From the NCBI GenBank assembly GCA_937925755.1, contig CALAMX010000094.1, positions 1-14,094 of the forward strand: 14,094 nucleotides of DNA, in the 5' to 3' direction. Position numbers and translations under genes: made by a program. The notes below the pieces were generated by a model, which made no database searches, was not told the DNA's origin, and worked only from the letters and a program-made list of their open reading frames with translations. Source of the stretch: an uncultured Burkholderiales bacterium (lineage in GTDB: Bacteria > Pseudomonadota > Gammaproteobacteria > Burkholderiales > Thiobacillaceae). How positions within the stretch are numbered: the first letter of the stretch is position 1; the number at the start of each line of letters is the position of its first letter. Below are positions 9,344 through 14,094 of the stretch, one piece after another.

Positions 9344-9456
9344 CGGAAAGACTCCATCAGGTTAAGGTTGAACCGCCACCCGCCGAGAATCCGCCACCAA
9401 GCGGCAGACACCTTAACTGGAGCGGGTGTGTGGATTTCTCCGGTCAGCCCGGAACC
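9344..9456 (-). ncRNA. rpsB mRNA leader, candidate S2-responsive autoregulatory element
   Basis: Between the likely promoter and rpsB, the minus-strand transcript can form two hairpins. The 5' one has a 5-bp stem TCCGG/CCGGA (9453-9449 with 9443-9439, 5-nt loop). The 3' one is closed by an 8-bp perfect stem GTTAAGGT/ACCTTAAC (9417-9410 with 9368-9361), enclosing GC-rich sequence with an inner CCGC/GCGG pairing, and ends 5-6 nt before the GGAG ribosome-binding site. A two-hairpin leader mediating repression by S2 is known for gammaproteobacterial rpsB mRNAs. I see the pairings; assigning this leader to that family is inference, since I cannot run a covariance model. Confidence 0.6.
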
Positions 9457-9460
9457 TAGA

Positions 9461-9490
9461 AATATACTATGCCGGGCGGTGGCCCTACAA
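9461..9490 (-). promoter_or_regulatory. candidate sigma-70 promoter for the rpsB operon
   Basis: On the minus strand TTGTAG (9490-9485) and TATATT (9466-9461) are separated by 18 nt; transcription would start near 9454 and give a leader of about 110 nt that contains both hairpins. It is the only A/T-rich -10-like site in an otherwise GC-rich stretch upstream of rpsB. Confidence 0.55.
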
Positions 9491-9662
9491 TGGGCGCCGC
9501 GAAAACCAGCTGCGCGGCCCGATGGCTGCAAAGGGGACAGTTCCGGTCGGTCGCTCGAGCTCGCGAATAAAATAATTTTTCTTCCCGCTCATTGGGGGTA
9601 GGCTAAGGGTGGACGTGCCAAAGCGTCCCCTCATCCTCTTTACAATTCTCTTACGGACTTGA

Positions 9663-9686
9663 GTAGGAGCACCGCTGGCGGTGCGA
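9663..9686 (+). repeat. GTAG-headed REP element
   Basis: A GTAGGA head is followed by a perfect 7-bp inverted repeat GCACCGC-TG-GCGGTGC (9669-9684) and GA. This is the head-plus-hairpin layout of the REP class linked to RAYT (REP-associated tyrosine) transposases. No RAYT gene is in the window. Confidence 0.7.
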
Positions 9687-9775
9687 ACTGGCAACCGCGC
9701 CGCCCACGTTTGGTTCGCCCTGCAGCAGGCTGCTGCCGGCAGAGGGGTTGTGTTGGCAACGTATCTTCTGTCAGC

Positions 9776-9800
9776 GGTGTGTGGCGTAGCTTGTGCCGCT
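9776..9800 (-). repeat. degenerate REP copy
   Basis: TGTGGCGTAGCTTGTGCCGCT matches the inverted REP at 9864-9884 (TGTGGCGCGGCTTGCGCCGCC) at 17 of 21 positions. The hairpin has decayed and the terminal CTAC is missing. It appears to be an older copy in the same orientation. Confidence 0.5.
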
Positions 9801-9819
9801 TTTGGCCCGGACATACCAT

Positions 9820-9888
9820 GTAGGAGGGACGAGCGTGGCGACCCACGCCATGGAAGACGCGATGTGGCGCGGCTTGCGCCGCCCCTAC
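9820..9888. repeat. BIME: pair of inverted REPs
   Basis: The element starts GTAGGAGGGACGA and ends CCCCTAC, i.e. two GTAG heads facing outward. The left REP has a 6-bp stem GCGTGG-CGAC-CCACGC (9833-9848). The right REP, read on the minus strand, has GCGGC-GCAA-GCCGC with a GNRA-type loop. The inverted pair of head-to-hairpin units is the standard structure of a bacterial interspersed mosaic element, the form mobilised by RAYT proteins. Confidence 0.7.
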
Positions 9889-10314
9889 AAGGCTGGAGCC
9901 GGCACCCGTAAGGCCAGCGCTTGGTTCGGTAGACGAGCAGGTCTGCTGTCGCCATCGCCACAGGCTGGCAACATCGATCTGCAACCAGGCGCTCGGGCGC
10001 GGCTGGTGCTACCCGTAGGTTGGACGTCCCGCTTTACAGGGTTGGTTCGTCTCATTCGCACTTTCCCAATCAGCCCGTTTGCAGTGCTCCCTTCGGCCAC
10101 GCCAAGTCTCGCTTGTGCTCCATCGCCGAACCCATGGTTCTATGCGACTCGTACTCCAGCCGCATTGTTACTTTTGGCCGTTCGTGATGCTTTTTCGAGC
10201 TGCACACACAAGGTCGTCGGGCTCGCGCCGGCACTTTGCCGTCTTGGGTCGGCAGGCCTACATGGTGCGGTGCTGGCAGTGTCCGTGAGCTTCGGTGATG
10301 ATTGACGCACTGTC

Positions 10315-11697
10315 ATGCGTGTCGCAGAGCTGACCTATCATCCTGACAGCGCCGTACTGTTCGATGCCTTCGCCGCTGAGCCCTGGGCGGTCTGGCTCGA
10401 CAGCGGTCATCCTGGCGGCAAAGGCCGCTGGGATATCCTGACGGCGCGTCCTTATGCCACGCTCGTCAGCACTGCCGACGTGACCGAGTATCGCCAGGCT
10501 GATCACGTGATGCAGTTCCGCAGCGATCCGTTGGAGGTGTTGCGAGAGGCTCTGAGTGTACGCCCGCAGACCCAACCTTGGCCGTTTGGCGGCGGCGCCA
10601 TCGGCTATTTTGCCTATGACCTCGCCCGTAGCTGGATGCACATTCCCGGTCTGGCGCGAAACACGGCGGCCTGGCCGGAGATGGCACTGGGGCTCTATGA
10701 TTGGGCTGTCCTGGTGGACCACCAAGAGCGCCGCAGTTGGCTCGTCCATGCTGGCCGGCGGTCCATGCCGGCCGAGACCTGGCATGACCTGGTCGCCCGC
10801 TTCCGACGGCCGGATGGACCCGTCCGGCCTTCGTCTTTCGCCGTGCGGGGTGAGGTCGAGGCGAGCTTCAGCATCCTGGGATACCGCGCGGCCTTTGACC
10901 GGGTGCAGGCCTACATCCAGGCAGGGGATTGTTACCAGGTCAACCTGGCTCAACGTTTCACCTGCCCGGTCGAGGGTGATCCCTGGGCGGCCTACCGGGC
11001 CCTGCGGCGGATCAGTCCGGCGCCTTTCTCAGCCTATCTCTCGCTGCCTTGGGGCGCTATTCTGTCCGCATCGCCAGAACGCTTCTTGCAGGTCAGGCAG
11101 GGCATTGTCCAGACGCGCCCGATCAAGGGCACGCGCCGGCGCAGCACCAACGCGCGCGAGGACGCGATGTTGCGGAAGGACTTGTCGACCAGCGTCAAAG
11201 ACCGTGCCGAGAACCTGATGATCGTGGACCTGTTGCGTAATGACTTGGGCCGGGTCTGTGTTCCGGGCAGCGTCCAGGTCCCGGAACTGTTCCGGGTGGA
11301 GAGCTTCTCCACCGTGCACCACCTCGTCAGTACGGTGACCGGGCGGTTGCGCCCTGGCGAGGATGCGGTCAGCCTGTTGCGTGCGTCATTGCCTGGAGGC
11401 TCGATCACCGGAGCCCCCAAGCTGCGTGCCATGCAGATCATCGAGGAGCTCGAACCCTACCGCCGTGGCGTCTATTGTGGCGCGATCGGCTACCTGGGTC
11501 TCGACGGCAGCATGAATACCAACATCGCCATTCGCACCCTCACCTGGAAGGACGGGACGCTCACCTTCTGGGCCGGTGGCGGCATCGTTGCCGACTCCAA
11601 CGCCGAGGCCGAGTACCAGGAATGTCTGGACAAGGCCGCAGCAGTCTTCCAGATACTCGGGCCTCATTCGGTCCGGCACGATGCGCGATCGGCGTGA
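10315..11697 (+). CDS. pabB: aminodeoxychorismate synthase component I
   Basis: PabB aminates chorismate to 4-amino-4-deoxychorismate for p-aminobenzoate and folate synthesis, using ammonia from a PabA-type glutaminase. The 460 residues fit the family. The C-terminal chorismate-binding domain shows PIKGTRRRS, VDLLRNDLGRVC, FSTVHHLVSTVTGRL, the PGGSITGAPKLRAMQIIEEL signature, YCGAIGYLGLDGSMNTNIAI and GGGIVADSNAEAEYQECLDK. The PIKGT motif, with Lys at residue 271, distinguishes PabB from anthranilate synthase TrpE (PIAGT). No pabA or pabC is adjacent in the window. The ATG at 10315 has only a weak Shine-Dalgarno but places the N-terminal domain at the expected length. The gene is monocistronic here, divergent from the rpsB operon and followed by the tRNA-Ser region. 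Confidence 0.93.
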   Translation: MRVAELTYHPDSAVLFDAFAAEPWAVWLDSGHPGGKGRWDILTARPYATLVSTADVTEYRQADHVMQFRSDPLEVLREALSVRPQTQPWPFGGGAIGYFAYDLARSWMHIPGLARNTAAWPEMALGLYDWAVLVDHQERRSWLVHAGRRSMPAETWHDLVARFRRPDGPVRPSSFAVRGEVEASFSILGYRAAFDRVQAYIQAGDCYQVNLAQRFTCPVEGDPWAAYRALRRISPAPFSAYLSLPWGAILSASPERFLQVRQGIVQTRPIKGTRRRSTNAREDAMLRKDLSTSVKDRAENLMIVDLLRNDLGRVCVPGSVQVPELFRVESFSTVHHLVSTVTGRLRPGEDAVSLLRASLPGGSITGAPKLRAMQIIEELEPYRRGVYCGAIGYLGLDGSMNTNIAIRTLTWKDGTLTFWAGGGIVADSNAEAEYQECLDKAAAVFQILGPHSVRHDARSA

Positions 11698-11720
11698 TGG
11701 GGGACCCGCGCGGACTCGGT

Positions 11721-11735
11721 TACAATACGGGCGCT
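11721..11735 (+). promoter_or_regulatory. candidate -10 and GC-rich discriminator for tRNA-Ser transcription
   Basis: TACAAT at 11721-11726 is followed by ACGGGCGCT, a GC-rich discriminator typical of stringently controlled stable-RNA promoters. I see no good -35, so confidence is limited. If used, transcripts would begin before the tRNA half-copy and carry a roughly 190-nt 5' leader before the mature tRNA. Confidence 0.4.
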
Positions 11736-11748
11736 TCGCCAGCCAACC

Positions 11749-11811
11749 AAAACCGGCAACGTGCAGTGCTCAACGGAGGCGTGGCCGAGTGGTTTAAGGC
11801 ACCGGTCTTGA
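11749..11811 (+). pseudogene. direct repeat copy 1 with tRNA-Ser 5' half, broken after the anticodon
   Basis: These 63 bp match 11895-11957 at 60 positions; the three differences lie just upstream of the tRNA start. 11775-11811 is identical to the first 37 nt of the functional tRNA-Ser gene: acceptor 5' strand, D-arm, 5' anticodon stem, and loop up to the TGA anticodon. The sequence then switches to unrelated palindromic DNA. Without the 3' anticodon stem, variable arm, T-arm and acceptor 3' strand it cannot make a tRNA on its own. The first 18 nt (AAAACCGGCAACGTGCAG) resemble the 3' anticodon stem and variable arm of the same tRNA. Confidence 0.85.
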
Positions 11812-11894
11812 CCATGCCGCGTACGCGGCATGGCAGTGTAGGCTAACATTCGCGTAGCGAATGTTAAGCCCGCGTCAGCGGGCGTGCCGGAACT
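11812..11894 (+). repeat. hairpin-rich insert with a GTAG REP between the two tRNA copies
   Basis: The 83 bp contain three consecutive inverted repeats. The first is a perfect 22-bp palindrome at 11812-11833 (CCATGCCGCG half-sites around TA). The second has GTAGGC at 11838 leading into a 10-bp stem TAACATTCGC-GTA-GCGAATGTTA (11844-11866). The third is a 6-bp stem GCCCGC-GTCA-GCGGGC (11868-11883). A further GCCGG/CCGGC pairing spans the junction with repeat copy 2. The GTAG head plus hairpin resembles REP elements; I do not recognise the whole as a named element. Confidence 0.7.
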
Positions 11895-11920
11895 AAAACC
11901 GGCAACGTGCAGCGCAAAAC

Positions 11921-12008
11921 GGAGGCGTGGCCGAGTGGTTTAAGGCACCGGTCTTGAAAACCGGCAACGCGCAAGCGTTCGTGAGTTCGAATCTCACCGC
12001 CTCCGCCA
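11921..12008 (+). tRNA. tRNA-Ser (anticodon TGA)
   Basis: The full cloverleaf is visible. Acceptor GGAGGCG (11921) pairs with CGCCTCC (11998-12004), followed by discriminator G and an encoded CCA (12006-12008). The anticodon stem is CCGGT/ACCGG with loop CTTGAAA, giving anticodon TGA at 11955-11957, which reads UCA/UCG-type serine codons. The long variable arm AACGC-GCAA-GCGTT is typical of class II tRNASer. The T-arm is GTGAG-TTCGAAT-CTCAC. A near-identical 5' half lies 146 bp upstream. The next gene is convergent, ending 35 bp away. Confidence 0.97.
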
Positions 12009-12022
12009 TCCATTTCCCGCCG

Positions 12023-12042
12023 TGGGCAATGCGCCCCTTTAG
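12023..12042 (+). terminator. weak terminator-like hairpin after tRNA-Ser
   Basis: GGGC-AATGC-GCCC followed by CTTTAGTT lies between the tRNA and the convergent OmpA-like gene. The stem is short (4 bp) and the T-run is poor, so it is only a possible terminator. Confidence 0.3.
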
Positions 12043-13665
12043 TTACTTCAGCACCACCAACACCACCCGGCGGTTTTGGGCGCGGCCTTCGCGTGTGGCA
12101 TTGCTCGCCAAAGGCAGGCGGGAGCCGTAGGAAATCACCGACATGCGATGCATGGGGATACCGCTGGCGTGCAGGAAGTCGCGCACTGCCATGGCACGCT
12201 CAAGACCTAGGCGCTCGTTGAAGTCGGCCGGGCCGGTGTTGTCGGTGTGGCCTTGGATCTCGATGTAGATGTTGTGGTTCTCGGCGATCAGTTTGTCGGC
12301 CAAGGTCTTGAGAGCCTGTCGTGCTTCTGGTGACAATGTGGCCCGGTTGAGCCGGAAACCCAGGAAGGTCTCGCTCATGGCTGTCTCATAAACTAGCTTG
12401 CCCTCTGCAAGCTTGTGGGCGGCGATGGCGCGCTCGAGGGCCTCACGCGCGGTTTGCGAAAGCTCAGCGACCTTGGTTTCATTTCTGTCGATTCGATCGG
12501 CTTGCTGCTGGAGCAAAGTCTGGACCTCGCTCAAGCGGGTCGTGGTTTGCTCATGTGCAGTGGAGAACTCATCAAGGCGTGCATCTAGGCGATTGAGGCG
12601 CTCGTCTGTGCGTTCCACACGGGCGGAGGTATCGCGCAGGACGGCCTCTTGTGCGCCGAGGTGCTGCTCGACGGCGCTCAGGCGAGTCTGGGTGTTTTGG
12701 GTGAAGGCTGTGATTTGCTCTTGGGTCTGAGCGAGCCTTTGCTCTTGGGCAGCGAGTTTGTCATCCGCCTGATTCAGACGCGCCGCGGCGCGCTCGACAC
12801 GATTGGTCGTCTCGGTGATGGCGTTTGAGTTGAACTCGATCTGACGTTCCGCGTTTGACAGGCGTGCGACGCTCTCATCAAGACGCTGGTTCGTACCTGC
12901 CAGCCCCAGCTCAGTCTCGCTCAGGCGGCGGTTGGTGTCAGCCAGGATCTGCTCAAGATTGCCCAAGCGCACGCCGACGACCTCGATGACACGGCTGTGG
13001 TTCTCGATACGCTCGTGTGCGGTCCTGATCCAGGAGGAGATCGCCTCCAGCCGATGATCCGGCTCTGCAGCTCGCAGCTCTTTGTGGATAGAGGTGGATA
13101 CAGATGCCTGTTCCGGGAGGGTGGTTAGCGTTTGTACGGAAGACTCGGAAGGCTCGCCAGCAGCGATACGAGGCTTTTCCTTGAGGGCCGCGTGCAGCTG
13201 GTTCAGACTGCTCTCGGCCTGATCGAGACGCGCCTCGCTCTGCTCAAAGCGGGCCTCCGCCGCGCCGATTCGGGTCTCGACCACATCGAGACGCTGCTGT
13301 GCCCGGTCGACCTGGGTCCGATTCTCGCCGATGCGGCGATCTGCCTCGTCAAATCGATCGGCAAGCAACTCGATGCGTTTGCCGACCTCGGCCAGTCCAC
13401 TCTGGGCCTGCTCTACCCGTTGGCCCAGTAAGACGGCGACCTGCTCGCTGTTGGTGATACGTCCCTCGACCTTGCCGAGGCGGGTCGCATTTTCGTCGAG
13501 GCGCTGATTTGCGCTAGCGACCATAGCCGTCAGCTCGTCAATGCGTTTGTTGATGCCACCGACCTCCTGTTGCACGTATTCCCGCGTCGCACAGGCGGAC
13601 AACGCGAGCGGGACCAGGATGGCCAATGTTAGGGGACGCGTTCTAAGCGGGGTGTGCTGGACCAT
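12043..13665 (-). CDS. coiled-coil lipoprotein with C-terminal OmpA peptidoglycan-binding domain
   Basis: 540 residues from the ATG at 13665, chosen because GGAGG lies 8 nt before it and the protein then starts with a lipoprotein signal (MVQHTPLRTRPLTLAILVPL, lipobox LSAC, Cys25). The +2 residue is Ala, so outer-membrane sorting by Lol is expected. Residues about 30-425 are a long, nearly continuous predicted coiled coil of R-L/I-D-x-x-E/N-type repeats (QRLDENATRLGKVEGRI, RLSAVEQHLGAQEAVL, RVERTDERLNRLDARLDEF). Residues about 428-540 form the OmpA C-terminal domain, with IEIQGHTDNTG, NERLGLERAMAVRDFL and GRAQNRRVVL; the peptidoglycan-contacting Asp and Arg are present. It probably spans periplasm between outer membrane and cell wall. 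No specific gene name is justified; it is not Pal, which is far shorter. It is convergent with tRNA-Ser. Confidence 0.88.
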   Translation of the reverse strand: MVQHTPLRTRPLTLAILVPLALSACATREYVQQEVGGINKRIDELTAMVASANQRLDENATRLGKVEGRITNSEQVAVLLGQRVEQAQSGLAEVGKRIELLADRFDEADRRIGENRTQVDRAQQRLDVVETRIGAAEARFEQSEARLDQAESSLNQLHAALKEKPRIAAGEPSESSVQTLTTLPEQASVSTSIHKELRAAEPDHRLEAISSWIRTAHERIENHSRVIEVVGVRLGNLEQILADTNRRLSETELGLAGTNQRLDESVARLSNAERQIEFNSNAITETTNRVERAAARLNQADDKLAAQEQRLAQTQEQITAFTQNTQTRLSAVEQHLGAQEAVLRDTSARVERTDERLNRLDARLDEFSTAHEQTTTRLSEVQTLLQQQADRIDRNETKVAELSQTAREALERAIAAHKLAEGKLVYETAMSETFLGFRLNRATLSPEARQALKTLADKLIAENHNIYIEIQGHTDNTGPADFNERLGLERAMAVRDFLHASGIPMHRMSVISYGSRLPLASNATREGRAQNRRVVLVVLK

Positions 13666-13998
13666 GATCGATGCCTCCACGAATTTGATGGGTATGGGGT
13701 TGGGATAAGATGTGAGTGCCAAGGTATGGAGCGACCGCAAGCAAGCGAACGATCAGCAAGGTGTGTCCTGCCGGCGGCGGACCCGCCCCCGCGCGATAAC
13801 AGCGTGGGGGCCAAGTCAAGCTTAGCGCAGGCATGCCGGGACGTGAAAGCACAGTTTGATGACAGTTTTCTAAGTGTCGGATCCCGGATGATCACCTAAT
13901 TCCCAGCCGCCATGGATACCTGCTGGCGCGCAGCATCCTGCGAAGCTGCTGCAAGGCGCGCAAGCAGGCGGCAAGGTCTCATCCGAAGGAGTGCAATC
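13666..13998. other. intergenic region upstream of the OmpA-like gene and the transposase
   Basis: 333 bp between two divergent genes. The part next to 13665 should hold the lipoprotein promoter, but I find no clear -35/-10 pair apart from a TTGGCA on the minus strand near 13720. GTGTCGGATCCCGGATGATC around 13873-13892 begins with TGT and may be near the left end of the insertion sequence that starts at the right edge; the other end is outside the window, so no terminal repeat can be confirmed. No ORF here is convincing. Confidence 0.4.
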
Positions 13999-14094
13999 AT
14001 GATCGTACGACTGCACAAGCTGGCGCGTACCACGCCGGCGATCCGCGCCGAGATTGCCGCCAGCAACGAGTCGATCCAGACGCTGGCCGATCGC
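13999..14094 (+). CDS. transposase N-terminus, probably IS481-type (partial, runs off window)
   Basis: Only 32 codons are present: MIVRLHKLARTTPAIRAEIA followed by ASNESIQTLADR. The pattern (L)HK-ART-TP-IRAEI-AS followed by a helix-turn-helix start (SIQTLADR) is how many IS481-like DDE transposases begin; the DDE core would lie beyond the window. A Shine-Dalgarno AAGGAG is 7 nt before the ATG. An IS next to the OmpA-like gene fits the accessory character of the right end of the window. The family call rests on a short N-terminus and could shift to a related IS3/IS481 group. Confidence 0.65.
   Translation, partial: MIVRLHKLARTTPAIRAEIAASNESIQTLADR

Larger units (their letters stand above)
9491..10314. 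other. gene-poor spacer between divergent rpsB and pabB
   Basis: About 820 bp without a supportable gene. The open frames here (for example 9793-10305, +) run through palindromic repeats and look like translated non-coding DNA. The left part has an A/T-rich run (AATAAAATAATTTTTC, 9567-9582) and the string AAAGGGGACAGTTCC (9530-9544). The middle holds REP elements, listed separately. The right part (about 10020-10290) has no recognisable feature apart from GTAGGTTGGACG at 10015-10026, which resembles a REP head. The octamer TTGGTTCG occurs at 9710, 9921 and 10042. A promoter for pabB should lie near the right end, but I cannot point to a convincing one. Confidence 0.6.

Noticed and set aside
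9710..10049. TTGGTTCG repeated three times as a possible CRISPR or iteron array
   Set aside because: Spacings are irregular (211 and 121 bp) and the flanks are not conserved; eight bases three times is weak.
9793..10305. 170-codon plus-strand ORF in the rpsB-pabB spacer
   Set aside because: It runs through the BIME palindromes and has low-complexity, Ala/Arg/Pro-rich translation without any family resemblance.
10315..11697. Anthranilate synthase component I (trpE)
   Set aside because: The PIKGT motif (rather than PIAGT) and the length of 460 residues favour PabB.
11838..11869. Integron attC-like site (GTTAAGC resembles GTTRRRY)
   Set aside because: The partner side GGCTAAC does not fit RYYYAAC, the loop is only 3 nt, and there is no cassette or integrase.
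11775..12008. An intron-containing tRNA-Ser with the insert as intron
   Set aside because: The break is between positions 36 and 37, but the intact downstream gene includes its own 5' half, so no splicing is needed, and no group I intron features are visible in 83 bp.

Overview
The window is a high-GC stretch of bacterial chromosome. About two thirds of it is the conserved proteobacterial translation/envelope operon, read on the minus strand: rpsB-tsf-pyrH-frr-uppS-cdsA-dxr-rseP-bamA. This gene order, the tRNA-Ser type, the GTAG-headed REP elements and the protein sequences point to a gammaproteobacterium. An environmental, Chromatiales-like lineage is my guess and is not proven by the sequence.

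Layout from left to right. Positions 1-1829 (-) hold the 5' three quarters of bamA, cut by the left edge. 1834-3186 is rseP, 3183-4361 dxr, 4464-5288 cdsA, 5254-6012 uppS, 6031-6588 frr, 6851-7567 pyrH, 7579-8454 tsf and 8579-9343 rpsB. The operon starts from a likely promoter at about 9461-9490 and a structured leader that fits an S2-type autoregulatory RNA. It has tandem terminator-like hairpins between rpsB and tsf and a 262-bp gap between pyrH and frr. The genes supply translation (S2, EF-Ts, ribosome recycling), UMP phosphorylation, isoprenoid and undecaprenyl carrier synthesis (dxr, uppS), phospholipid precursor (cdsA), and outer-membrane assembly and stress signalling (bamA, rseP).

9491-10314 is a gene-poor spacer with several GTAG-headed REP elements, including one inverted pair (BIME). 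pabB (10315-11697, +) follows. Next comes the most unusual part: a tRNA-Ser(UGA) gene at 11921-12008 preceded by a near-identical 63-bp direct repeat. That repeat carries the 5' half of the same tRNA, broken right after the anticodon. The 83 bp between the two copies are almost entirely hairpins: a perfect 22-bp palindrome, a GTAG-headed 10-bp-stem hairpin and a 6-bp-stem hairpin.

Convergent to the tRNA, 12043-13665 (-) encodes a 540-residue lipoprotein with a long coiled coil and a C-terminal OmpA-type peptidoglycan-binding domain. The right edge (13999 onward, +) holds the first 32 codons of what looks like an IS481-type transposase. I found no CRISPR array, toxin-antitoxin pair or recognisable defence system. 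The candidates for something new are the tRNA-Ser/REP array and, more weakly, a chain of stop/start-coupled small ORFs between pyrH and frr.
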